Shown: positions 21,643 to 32,434, numbered from the stretch's first letter. The stretch is DNA of 64,000 nt from Orobanche coerulescens (GCA_033398695.1 CM065802.1:81950096-82014095); one strand, 5' to 3'. A program made the numbers and translations. The notes: a model not told the origin generated them from the letters alone.

Positions 21643-22719
21643 CTGTAAAGACTTGTCTGCATCACTGTATGATTCTTTTACTGCATGGTTCTGCCCAGCC
21701 AAAGCAGTTCAGTACGTCACATGAACACCATAATCCCTGAACAACTTCCCTTGAATATCCATAGGCCTAAGAAGAAAACCATCTTCAGTAAAATTATCAA
21801 CAAATTCAGCATTTACGACTTTAGAAGAAACCTTTAGATGAACATGATATCTCAAATCAAATTTACAATTGTGAGGTCTCCACTGATTGATTTTCCAAGC
21901 CTGGCCCACCGCAGACGCTCGAATAACAAATTCACATATATCGCCAAATTTGCATACGAGATGATAACGAGTACCACTTGAGCGCGCTGTCACCGACTCC
22001 ACATGATTTTTCATGTGGAAATACCCAACAACAGTAGTCATTATCAACTTGTCACGAAATATACCACCAGTAACAAGTTCATTTGTCACTGGCTCAGAAG
22101 GTATAAAGAAATCCTCAGATCCAATAGAAGCTTGCTCCGCTGCACCGGTAATCATCCACAGGCGAACCTCTTTCTGTTTTTCCTCATTAATAATTGTGTT
22201 ACATTGATTATGCTCATATCCACTGCAATAATCAGTGGAATCATCACAACCATCATATACATCAGCCATGTCATCAAATTTACTATCGTACATTTCATCA
22301 CCAACATTCTCAAAATTGGGTTCATCATTTCCAACATCAAGCTCACACTGAATCTTGTTTTCCAAACACAAAGCCTTAGCATTTAGACGTTTCCAGCTAG
22401 ATGAACATTCATTCATTCTAGGAGAAACCGGGATACATAGCATAGGCAAATCCAACAACCCCAACATACTAGACAACTCAAAATCATCCGTTATCTTCAT
22501 TCTCATAGTCTCGCCTACAGGCGACTGAACTAAAGCATCTACATCAAACGCATACATGCTAATGTCTTTTTTTAGTCGCACCTCAATATTACTCAAAAAT
22601 TGTTGAAAGGTTATACCCGTTGAAGGAATGGGAATACACTCCTTTCTCCCACCTACATATATATTCTCATCCCACTGTCCTCCATGCACAACAATTAAGC
22701 AAGATGGACTCATCTGCAT

Positions 22720-22875
22720 AAAAGGAGTAAGATTTTAAATTCTTAAAGTGTTATCCCACTGTCCTACATGATCACGCAGTTACGAAATCAACAAATCATA
22801 ACACAACAGGAAACACTGTAACAATTCGTTGTGTTATAAAATCAACAAACCGTAACACAAAAACAAAATCGTAAC
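22720..22875. repeat. MULE upstream subterminal repeats (part 1)
   Basis: Repeated CAGTTACGAAATCAACAAA and CCGTAACACAAAAACAAAAT words continue across element D at 29203. They probably include the transposase 5' UTR. Confidence 0.6.
22871..22875. repeat. Target-site duplication of element D (GTAAC), left copy
   Basis: GTAAC at 22871-22875 and at 29203-29207 flanks element D exactly. The target is within a MULE TCGTAAC repeat word. Confidence 0.93.
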
Positions 22876-25341
22876 TGTAATACCCGGTTGTAAGTCAGTA
22901 ATTATCATTCAGTATTTATCATTCAGTAATTGATACTCAGTAATTTTCACTCATTATTAATCATTTGTCACTCAGATTCAGTCATGGTATTCATCATTCA
23001 GAGTAATTGTATCGTGTATCAATCGTCATTCATCACTAATCTGATTGGAGTTTCGTGCCGTGTTTATCGTCATAGTCATTTTCGTTGCAAGCTGTGCTTG
23101 AGGAGTAGCGCACGCTATGTACTCATTTTAGCGTACGCTAATTGGGTATAGGTAGCGCACGCTACCACTCAGCATTAGCGCACGCTAAGGTTACCTTGGC
23201 TGCAGTCCAGAAGGTACTGGACTGCAGGTGAGAATATTTGTAGCGCACGCTACGATTGGTAAGTAGCGCGCGCTAACGGGTTGTAGTAGCGCACGCTATA
23301 TGTGTGGAGTAGCGCGCTAGGACGGATCGAGGTTGAGTCCGGTGGCTACCGGATCGCCGATTATTTCATAGCGCACGCTATGTGTTGTTGTTAGCGTCTG
23401 CAACCGATATATTAGCGCACGCTAAACTATGGTTGTAGCGCACGCGCTATCGAGTCGAATCGAGAGGCGACAGTTTTACGGACTCGATCGGGCATCAATA
23501 TTTCGTTAGCGCACGCTAATAATGGATCTTAGCGCACGCTAGTAATATGGCCGTAGCGCACGCTACAAGAAGGTACGTAGCGCGCGCTACCGTGTTCGGA
23601 CAGTGGGTACTGGACGACCCAAATTACTCGTTAGCGCACGCTACGCACAAGGGCTAGCGCACGCTAACCTGGACTGACTATAAATTGGACAGTTTAGTCA
23701 GAGTTCGTCATTATTCATCTCATTTTCATTCCTTTGGTAGTTTTGGGCAATTTCGAGCGATTCAGAGAGGATTCTTCAAGGTGTAATCATCAATCATCAT
23801 CTTCAAGACTTTGAGTTGGATTAATCATCACTTCATCATCTCCTATTCATCGAATCAAAAGTATTAAATTCTTGGATCTAGAATTTCGGATTTTTGGGTT
23901 TTCCTTCCGATTTCTTCGTGTAAGCTTGGATTATCATTGGAATATGTTAGTTATGGACTATCTAACTTGGATAAATATATTCCTACGGATTTAATGGTTA
24001 TTTTCGGAATTATTCCAAGAACCCTTGGGGTTGACTTCGGTTATTTTGGGATTTTCCGATTGATGTTGTTGTAACCATGAATTATGGATTCCTAATGGAT
24101 TATTGATGTAATTGAAGTGTTTTGTTAGTTCGAAATACTCATTTTGGTTTGGTTTCGACATATTCGGCATTGGATAATTCCGAAGTTGTGTGGTTGGTTA
24201 TGTATTCGTTGGAATGCCTTATGAGTTTGATTATCGTTGTTTCGACCGTTGGGTTAGTCGTGTTTTGTTGCTTGATGCGTGTATTGAACGATTATTGGTA
24301 ATTGTGTTATTCAAGGTTGTTCGAGCGACCGATATTTCTTTTAGGACGTTGTTCGTGGACGGACATTCATCATCGGTATTGTGTAAGTTAATTCTTACTC
24401 GGTTAAAAGGATATTCATTCCTTTTTGTTGTTGATTACTCATAATCATAATTCATTCATCATTGTATTAATCGTATCAAAACTCGTCATTGTCAATTAAT
24501 CACCTCAGTCATAAGGAACGACGGTTCCGATCATTTCATTGAGCTATCATTCATTTCACCATCATTCAATCTTGGTGAGTCATTATTCATTTTCATTGTC
24601 ACTTTTGTCATATTGTGGCATTAGGGTCATCTTGGCGTGCGGTTGGTATGTGTAGGATATTCATGTCGGGCACATTATAGTCGTGTGTTGGTTGGTGGCC
24701 TCACATTGGGTATGTGCACTGCAGTCGATTGCTCGTGAGACTGATTAGGTACAAGACCACGCGTGTTTGATCGTTGGTGGCTTGTGCACGGACACATTTC
24801 CATCCCGGACGTAGTGTGGCGCCATTCCTTTGAGCCGTACTGATAATTGATTCATATAGCATGTTTGATTGCGTATGTTTCAACAGAATAATTCATAATT
24901 TCAGATATATCATGATTGTGTATTTTTCAACCCTTGAGGATTGTTGTTCTTTGTAACTGACCCCGTTTGGGGATCTTGTTTTTCAGGTCATGGCAAGGCA
25001 AACGCACGGGAATAGCATGTTGATGTCGAGGAGTTCTAGTGATACTAGTAGGGGGCCCCGATCTTTCAGTTATTCATGTTATTGTCCTTTATTTTCCGCT
25101 GCAGACTTTCATTTGAATACTCCGTTTCATTCAGCGTTGTGTATTTTATCTTCATATAAAATACACTAGTAGTCGGTATTATCCTGGTGTGTTGTAACTA
25201 AACTCCTCATCGGAGTAATTATTGTTGTAATGTAGTTCGGGACTACATTTATCTTGTGTAATTCATTCATTTTCATTTGCCTGGTGGGTCCCAGTTGGGG
25301 ATCTACGGCACTGTAATATCCGCCTAGTTTGGGGTGTTACA
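22876..25341 (+). repeat. Element D 5' LTR
   Basis: It starts TGTAATACCCGG and ends GGGGTGTTACA. An 84-codon open frame at 24190-24444 recurs identically in the 3' LTR (28054-28308) but shows no recognisable domain. Confidence 0.95.
23106..23685 (+). promoter_or_regulatory. Element D 5' LTR: 18 phased palindromes and TATA box
   Basis: TAGCG-NN-CGCTA motifs start at 23106, 23129, 23153, 23176 | 23241, 23264, 23287, 23310 | 23369, 23392, 23413, 23436 | 23507, 23530, 23554, 23578 | 23632, 23655. Steps inside groups are 23-24 bp (one is 21); steps between groups are 54-71 bp. Gaps contain inverted repeats, e.g. CTGCAGTCCAG/CTGGACTGCAG at 23200-23227 and TCCGGT/ACCGGA near 23338. TATAAAT at 23679-23685 follows the last pair. 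The central dinucleotide varies (CA, TA, CG) while the arms are kept. Confidence 0.85.
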
Positions 25342-25345
25342 GAGT

Positions 25346-25361
25346 TGGTATCGGAGAGTGG
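25346..25361 (+). other. Element D primer-binding site
   Basis: TGGTATCGGAGAGTGG begins four bases after the LTR end; an initiator-Met type site with changes. Confidence 0.8.
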
Positions 25362-26732
25362 TTTTGAATACTACCCTCCAAGTCATGTCTCATTTGAAAT
25401 CATCGTCATCGGACTAGTATCATTGGACTTTCGCGTCACGTGTGACCTGTGCAAATGCCGAGCCAATCAGACCAAGAACTGTAAGATTTCTGATGCCATG
25501 GTATAATTTCTGGCAATAATCATTCATTCATAATTCATTAGTTAACAATCCTCATTCATCAATTTCAATTGTGATCAAGTCGATAATGTTAACTCATTAA
25601 TCACTCAATTCATTTCATTACTCAGTTGTTGATCTTGAAGATCATATCATCAGTCTTGTTAAATTGTTCAAGGTAATCATTTCAGGAATTTCATCAGATA
25701 GGCTTGTCACCTCACTTGATTTTTCATGCGATATTCTCATATTACGGCGTCATGTCGACGATCGTTTTACTGCATTATTAATGCATTCATTTTGTTAGAG
25801 CATGTATGCTCATTGTTATCATTCCATCTCGTAATCATAATGCAATCTTCATACGAGATCTGTAATTATCACGTGAATTTCCTGCCTCGGTATGGAAAGA
25901 GTTCAGAGGGACATCGGACTCCGACGTCCAAGAGATCGTTTCTAGTCGTATTCATGCTGGGAGAGCATCTTCATCTCGCATTTACGAGTTCGACTGTTGT
26001 TTGCTTAAACAGTGATACAACAGGACATTCATCACCGGTGTTGAGCAAGTTAATTCTTGCTCGGTAATAGGATAATCATTCATTTCATCGCAGTTCAATT
26101 ATTCGCATAGGTCATTCATCATATATCAATCACGTTAAGACTTATATTTAACAACCAATCATTCACTTCACGGGGAACAATGGTTCCAATAATTTCATTT
26201 GAGTCATCACTCATTTCGTTATTAGTTCACCTCGGCGAGTTATTCTTGATCCTTGTCGGATATCTAATCATTTATCATTCGTCATAGTCACTCTCGTTTT
26301 GGTAACCTTTCGGGGTCATATTAAGCGGTGAGTTCAGGTTTGGGTCTTCGTCGAATCGTTGGGATCGAGGAGATCGATGGTATGGAGGATATCGATGTTG
26401 GGTACATTTGATATATAGCCTTGTCTTTCAGATGACTATATAACTCAATCCGTAATAATGTGTCGTGGTTGTGGATCATTTATTGTTGATCTATCTTATA
26501 ATGATCGTATTTGAGAACCTTGAGATTTTGAGATCGTTTGATGCATTCCTTTTGGTTTCGTACCGAGACTTCGTGATATTCGGGAGATCGTTCATCGTGA
26601 TCCGAGACGCCAAGACTTGGGGACTTGGGCGTGCAATTGAATTGGTCCGAGAACTTTTTGGACTTTATTGTTTGCGGATCGTGAGGGATAGTTCATATCC
26701 CGAGTTGTTTACCCTTAGTTTGGGACGAAACT

Positions 26733-26746
26733 CTTTTAAGGGTGTA
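26733..26746 (+). other. Element D polypurine tract
   Basis: TTTTAAGGGTGTA directly precedes the TG of the 3' LTR at 26747. Confidence 0.65.
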
Positions 26747-29202
26747 TGTAATACCCGGTTGTAAGTCGATAATTATCATTCAAGATTTATCATTCAAGAA
26801 TTGATACTCAGTAATTTTCACTCATTATTAATCATTTGTCACTCGATTCAGTCATGGTATTCATCATTCGAGTAATTGTATCGTGTATCAATCGTCATTC
26901 ATCACTAATCGATTGGAGTTTCGTGCCGTGTTTATCGTCATAGTCATTTTCGTTGCAAGTCGTGCTTGAGGAGTAGCGCACGCTATGTACTCATTTTAGC
27001 GTACGCTAATTGGGTATAGGTAGCGCACGCTACCACTCGACATTAGCGCACGCTAAGGTTACCTTGGCTGCGATCCGAAGGTCTTGACCGCAGTGAGAAT
27101 ATTTGTAGCGCACGCTACGAGTGGTAAGTAGCGCGCTAATGGGTTGTAGTAGCGCACGCTATATGTGTGGAGTAAGCGCGCGCTAGGGACGGATCGAGTT
27201 GAGTCCGGTGGCTACCGGATCGCACCGATTATTTCATAGCGCACGCTATGTGTTGTTGTTAGCGTCGCAACCGATATATTAGCGCACGCTAAACTATGGT
27301 TGTAGCGCACGCTATCGAGGTCGATCGAGGCGAGCGTTTCGGACTCCGATCGGGCATCAATATTTCGTTAGCGCACGCTAATAATGGATCTTAGCGCACG
27401 CTAGTAATATGGCCGTAGCGCACGCTACAAGAAGGTACGTAGCGCGCGCTACCGTGTTCGGACAAAGGTGGATTTGGACGACCCAAATTACTCGTTAGCG
27501 CACGCTACGCACAAGGGCTAGCGCACGCTAACCTGGACTGACTATAAATTGGACAGTTTAGTCAGAGTTCGTCATTATTCATCTCATTTTCATTCCTTTG
27601 GTAGTTTTGGGCGATTTCGAGCGATTCAGAGAGGATTCTTCAAGGTGTAATCATCAATCATCATCTTCAAGACTTTGAGTTGGATTAATCATCACTTCAT
27701 CATCTCCTATTCATCGAATCAAAAGTATTAAATTCTTGAATCTAGAATTTCGGATTTTTGGGTTTTCCTTCCGATTTCTTCGTGTAAGCTTGGATTATCA
27801 TTGGAATATGTTAGTTATGGACTATCTAACTTGGATAAATATATTCCTACGGATTTAATGGTTATTTTCGGAATTATTCCAAGAACCCTTGGGGTTGACT
27901 TCGGTTATTTTGGGATTTTCCGATTGATGTTGTTGTAACCATGAATTATGGATTCCTAATGGATTATTGATGTAATTGAAGTGTTTTGTTAGTTCGAAAT
28001 ACTCATTTTGGTTTGGTTTCGACATATTCGGCATTGGATAATTCCGAAGTTGTGTGGTTGGTTATGTATTCGTTGGAATGCCTTATGAGTTTGATTATCG
28101 TTGTTTCGACCGTTGGGTTAGTCGTGTTTTGTTGCTTGATGCGTGTATTGAACGATTATTGGTAATTGTGTTATTCAAGGTTGTTCGAGCGACCGATATT
28201 TCTTTTAGGACGTTGTTCGTGGACGGACATTCATCATCGGTATTGTGTAAGTTAATTCTTACTCGGTTAAAAGGATATTCATTCCTTTTTGTTGTTGATT
28301 ACTCATAATCATAATTCATTCATCATTGTATTAATCGTATCAAAACTCGTCATTGTCAATTAATCACCTCAGTCATAAGGAACGACGGTTCCGATCATTT
28401 CATTGAGCTATCATTCATTTCACCATCATTCAATCTTGGTGAGTCATTATTCATTTTCATTGTCACTTTTGTCATATTGTGGCATTCGGGTCATCTTGGC
28501 GTGCAGTTGGTATGTGTAGGATTTTCATGTCGGGCACATTATAGTCGTGTGTTGGTTGGTGGCCTCACATTGGGTGTGCTGCACGAGTCGATTGCTCGTG
28601 AGGCGATTAGGTACAAGACCACGCGTGTTTGATCGTTGGTGGCTTGTGCACGGACACATTTCCATCCCGGACGTAGTGTGGCGCCATTCCTTTGAGCCGT
28701 ACTGATAATTGATTCATATAGCATGTTTGATTGCGTATGTTTCAACAGAATAATTCATAATTTCAGATATATCATGATTGTGTATTTTTCAACCCTTGAG
28801 GATTGTTGTTCTTTGTAATCGGCCCGTTTGGGGATCTTGTTTTTCAGGTCATGGCAAGGCAAACGCACGGGAATAGCATGTTGATGTCGAGGAGTTCTAG
28901 TGATACTAGTAGGGGGCCCCGATCTTTCAGTTATTCATGTTATTGTCCTTTATTTTCCGCTGCAGACTTTCATTTGAATACTCCGTTTCATTCAGCGTTG
29001 TGTATTTTATCTTCATATAAAATACACTAGTAGTCGGTATTATCCTGGTGTGTTGTAACTAAACTCCTCATCGGAGTAATTATTGTTGTAATGTAGTTCG
29101 GGACTACATTTATCTTGTGTAATTCATTCATTTTCATTTGCCTGGTGGGTCCCAGTTGGGGATCTACGGCACTGTAATATCCGCCTAGTTTGGGGTGTTA
29201 CA
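26747..29202 (+). repeat. Element D 3' LTR
   Basis: Nearly identical to the 5' LTR. Most differences sit at CAG or CTG in the 5' copy (examples: 22893 vs 26764, 22912 vs 26783, 23030 vs 26898). TATAAAT is at 27543-27549. Confidence 0.95.
26974..27530 (+). promoter_or_regulatory. Element D 3' LTR phased palindrome array
   Basis: Same quartet layout as in the 5' LTR. The motifs, which lack CAG and CTG, are almost unchanged, while the intervening hairpin is altered at its CTG and CAG bases (about 27068-27095). Confidence 0.8.
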
Positions 29203-29570
29203 GTAACAAATCTTTTCGTCATGAAATCCACAAGGCGTAACACAAAAATAAAATCGTAACAAATTGTTTCGTTACGAAATCCACAAATCGTAACACAAAA
29301 ACAAAATCGTAAAAAAACGTTTTGTTACGAAATCACCAAATCGTAACACAAAAACAAAACCGTAGAAAATCGTTTTGGTACGAAATAAACAAATCATAAC
29401 ACACTAAATTGTACGAAAAGATAAATTTGTAATGAAATTAATAAAATCTTAACAAGTCGTAATACCAAAACAAAATCGTAACAAATCGTTTCGTTATGAA
29501 ATCTACAAATAATAATAAAATAGTTATGGAAACAACAAATCGTAACACAAAAATAAAATCATAACAACAT
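29203..29570. repeat. MULE upstream subterminal repeats (part 2)
   Basis: About six imperfect units of roughly 50-60 bp with TCGTTTCGTTACGAAATC, CACAAATCGTAACAC and AAAAACAAAATCG. They continue the words seen before element D. Confidence 0.75.
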
Positions 29571-29940
29571 GCAAAAACAGTACAAAATCGATAAACATAG
29601 CCCAATCCAAAACCACAACAGCAACCACAACAACCAATCCAAAACAACGACGACAGAAAATAGAGTTCAGAAAACTGATGCAACACACAGCTACAAAAAA
29701 AACTCCAACAACCAAATATAACAATCAAAATTAATATGCAACAAAGTACAAAATAATACCTCGAGAACCGCAACAACCACGACGACGACAACGAAAATAA
29801 TACCCGACAAAGTACTAAATAATACCTCAAAAGCAACTTCAAGTCGCGAAATTGGAGCAAGAGAGAGGAGAACGCCGATGAGAGGAAAATCGATGGCGAG
29901 AGGAGAATGTCAGCGAGAGGAAAATCGTCCAAACAGCACG
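29571..29940. other. A-rich then GA-rich noncoding segment
   Basis: CAA/AAC-rich sequence, then short repeats of GAGAGGAAAATCG and GAGAGGAGAAYG. The long - strand frame here is a product of low complexity. Confidence 0.5.
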
Positions 29941-30050
29941 GTTTCGAGCTTCAGCGGGAAGAAGAAGAGACGAGAAAAGAATGGGAAACAAGAGAAAAGG
30001 GAGAAAATCTCAAAGAGAAAATAAAGAATGAAGAGGAAAGAGGAAAGCGA

Positions 30051-30127
<77 letters not shown>

Positions 30128-30400
30128 AAGAGAGAGATGAGAAAAAAAAGAGAAAAGAGAGAAAAGAAAAAAAATGAAGAAATGAAGAGGAAAGAGGAAA
30201 GCGAGAAAGTGAGAGAGAAAAAGAGAGAGAAAAAAAGAGAAAAGAGAAGAGAGAAAAGAAATGAAGAAAAAAAGAATGTGAAAAAAATGAAGAGAAAAGA
30301 GAGAGAGAGACGCAGAAATAGAAAAGAGAGCAGAAAAAGAAGAGAGAAAAAAACTCAGAGAAAGAAGAAAATGATGAGAGAGAAAAGCAGAAAAAAGTGA
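29941..30400. repeat. Purine-rich low-complexity tract with (GA)n microsatellite
   Basis: Almost pure A/G over about 450 bp. An uninterrupted (GA)n run spans about 30054-30120. Open frames on both strands here are artefacts of composition. Confidence 0.95.
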
Positions 30401-31554
30401 AAAGTAAGGGTATAATGGTCCCAAATCACTCAAAATGGCTAGAATTTGACAATATTAAGTTCCTTGACAAGTATTGTATTTCATCTAGTCAAAGTGGCTA
30501 TATGGTTGTATTTCCTCTATACTTATTATATAATATTGGAGTAAATTTGGTAGGTCAATTATCAACTGAATATGCACATAGCAATACAGAAATCTTATAA
30601 TGATAATTATTTCGTTATTCATATTTTAAGTGATTTCGACCTTTATTTATTTCCAAACATTACTTTTGCACTTGTATCATTTCATATATGCACAAATACA
30701 TGATTTAAAACCATCTAAATGCAGAATTAGAAAACTCAACTCAACATTGAATGTTTTTATGTAAGTTGTACATTCAAACATGTGCAAACTAAACAATAAG
30801 CATAATTTTGGAATGGTCAATTATCAATTAAACGGCCATGATAGTGTGTAAGACTGTTGGTTCGTTATGACGTTAGTCATCTAGTGATGGAGAGAACTTG
30901 TAATATTACTATCTTTTTTTCCTTTCGGACCACGATAGTTCGTATGACAGTTGACTCGTTGTAAAGTTAGTCATCTAGTCATGAGGGGAACTTGAAAAAC
31001 ATACTAGGTTTTTTGCTTCACTATTCTCTACATATCTCCACATCCACATGCCTTATTCAATTTTTCAAACTCCAAAAAGTGACATACTAGAATTCACTAT
31101 ATTTTAGTAGAATCCATGACTGCAATCAAGTAAAAAAAATTATAAATATTAGTTCAATATATTGCAACATGCATGAATCATGTGAGATTTCAAGTAGAAA
31201 ATTAAAAGCAGGATTTAACGGTGAGGAATAGTTGAACAATAAATAACGACTGCAATATTGTTATGCATAGTACAACACGGTTGTACGATCGTTATGTTTA
31301 ATGTATAATTGTTGTAGTGCATATGTGATACTCAAAACATAAATTAAGAAAACATATGACATTTTAATTGAGAATTTTAAAAAGAGACTAGTAGAACAAT
31401 ATATAACAAATGCAATATCGTTATGCATAACATACCAAGAGTGTACAATCGTTACGATTAATATATAACTACAGCAGTATATATATCATACGCAGACAGA
31501 TATCATGGAAACATATAATTTCAAATTAGATTTTTAAAAAAATATTCGTTAAAC
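30401..31554. other. AT-rich noncoding DNA with two imperfect internal duplications
   Basis: GTTAGTCATCTAGTGATG...GAACTTG near 30873 recurs as GTTAGTCATCTAGTCATG...GAACTTG near 30967. A second pair with GCAATATTGTTATGCATA (31251) and GCAATATCGTTATGCATA (31411) repeats at about 160 bp. No gene is recognisable. Confidence 0.55.
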
Positions 31555-32434
31555 AAGAGACCTCAAGTTTGCTCATTTTAGCACTTGAGGACATGCTTTG
31601 AAAAGGTATCAAACAAGGCCCTATTCTTTGGTCCGTTATACCATGTTAGGTAGGGATGGCAAAAAAACCCGAACCCAACGGGGAAATCCGAAACCCGATC
31701 TTAGGCGGGCAGGCGGTACATTATCGGGTTACGGGCGGGATCGGGCGTTGTGGATTTTTTCGGGGTTCGGGGTAGTGACTGGGGTGATCGTGCCCCGCCC
31801 CGCCCCGCCCCGATATTATATTATATATTTTTTTTATATTTATATATATATATATATATAAAATTATATTATATATATATATATTTTATATATATTTTTT
31901 ATATATATATAGAACGGGGCAAAATAATATATATAAAATAATATATATAATATATTTTTATATATAATATATTATATATATATTTTTTATAAAATAATAT
32001 ATTATATATATTATTTTATATATATTTTTTATATTATATATATAATATAATTCTATATAAATATATAAAACGGGGCAAAAATAAGATCCCCGACGGGGAA
32101 CGGGGCGGGGTTCGGGGTATGCTCTAGCCCCAATGGGGCGCCCCGATAAGATCCCCGACGGGGAACGGGGCGGGGACGGGGCAGGATTCAGATTTCGGGT
32201 TCGGGGAGGGGGATAGCCTGCCCCGCCCCGAACCCGCCCCATTGCCATTCCTAATGTTAGGACCTCTGTCCAAATTGATCCGTTAAGTGTTAACAGTTAT
32301 CCTACGTGGCAGCTAAGTTCCACATCAACAATATTACTAATGTTGAGTACATAAGGCTAAATGACCAAAATGGGACCTCAAGTTTACTCATTTTAGCACC
32401 TGAGGACCTACTTTTAAAATGTATCAAACAAGGC
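31555..32434 (-). repeat. Dispersed repeat, left arm (interrupted by hAT MITE)
   Basis: A ~230-bp unit (CCTCAAGTTTGCTCATTTTAG ... GGTCCGTTATACC ... CCTACGTGGCAGCTAAGTTCC ... GGCTAAATGACCAAAAT), followed by a second partial unit from about 32366. Inverted copies are at 51600-51893. It could be the subterminal or terminal repeat of a larger transposon now split by element E. Confidence 0.7.
31651..32253. mobile_element. hAT-type MITE with AT-rich core
   Basis: 603 bp. Terminal inverted repeats TAGGGATGGCAA (31651) and TTGCCATTCCTA (32242-32253) match at 11 of 12 positions. The 8-bp TSD ATGTTAGG is perfect (31643-31650; 32254-32261). Both features fit the hAT superfamily. GC-rich arms (CCCCGCCCCG, GGGGCGGGG) enclose a ~250-bp core of almost only A and T. 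There is no transposase. Confidence 0.9.

Larger units (their letters stand above)
19658..22719 (-). pseudogene. Mutator-like (MuDR/MULE) transposase, three exons, inactivated
   Basis: Exon 1 (22719-21643) starts MQMSPSCLIVVHGGQW and includes the MuDR-type DNA-binding domain (RYHLVCKFGDICEFVIRA; WKINQWRPHNCKFD; HLKVSSKVV). Its TGA at 21709-21711 replaces the Trp usual after TY. Exon 2 (21271-20309) begins LLPTYLYMLKDLNPGS and holds the MULE core with VIVLDGTHLKEKYKG, then LDFGIGDKEND and LLIVFDQHLS in a shifted frame (break near 21040). It ends with a SWIM zinc finger CSCHVFDLDLIPCSHAAAA. Exon 3 (20057 down) has YSTQTWLETYAGEVMPI and GRPRGKR. It would cut and paste the element; the stop and frameshift make it non-functional. 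Intron junctions are GT..AG and keep phase. Confidence 0.85.
25342..26746 (+). other. Element D internal region, no coding capacity seen
   Basis: It lacks gag-pol. Part of it (about 25990-26260) resembles the LTR's own segment at about 24350-24580 (GGACATTCATCACCGGT, AAGTTAATTCTTGCTCGG, then GGAACAATGGTTCC). This suggests an internal LTR-derived duplication that has diverged. The 3' end is the relic of the integrase C-terminus plus PPT. Confidence 0.7.
22876..29202 (+). mobile_element. Element D: non-autonomous LTR retrotransposon in the MULE
   Basis: 6327 bp. LTRs of 2466 bp (22876-25341) and 2456 bp (26747-29202) flank only 1405 bp of internal sequence. PBS, PPT, TG..CA ends and a perfect GTAAC TSD are present. 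No gag or pol domain is readable inside. The last ~90 internal bases (YPELFTLSLGRNSFKG and PPT) match the pol 3' end of the element at 57650 onward, showing derivation from that family by internal loss. Mobilisation would need proteins in trans. Confidence 0.95.
18810..29940 (-). mobile_element. MULE-type DNA transposon, boundaries uncertain, interrupted by element D
   Basis: The transposase gene is flanked on both sides by short repeats built on GTTACGAA/TTCGTAAC words (18810-19655 and 22780-22875 plus 29203-29560). Element D splits the upstream region. I could not find a long terminal inverted repeat or a 9-bp target duplication by eye, so it may be a non-TIR MULE or its ends may lie beyond these coordinates. 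Confidence 0.5.

Noticed and set aside
23106..23666. Regularly spaced repeats resembling a CRISPR array
   Set aside because: Repeats are 12-bp palindromes with 11-bp spacers inside plant LTRs, duplicated in both LTRs; no cas genes and a eukaryotic context.
24190..24444. 84-codon ORF present identically in both D LTRs (24190 and 28054)
   Set aside because: Identity is explained by LTR duplication; no domain, no conserved start context, and it overlaps the expected leader region.
29951..30433. Long Ser/Leu/Phe-rich ORF on the - strand and Arg/Glu/Lys ORFs on the + strand
   Set aside because: Products of the (GA)n and purine-rich tract; no real protein composition.
18810..30440. Terminal inverted repeats for the MULE
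   Set aside because: I compared both flanks by eye, including AGGGTATAATGGTCCC near 30406, and found no matching inverted end or 9-bp duplication.
31800..32060. AT-rich core of the MITE as a matrix-attachment or replication origin site
   Set aside because: Composition alone does not support a functional claim.
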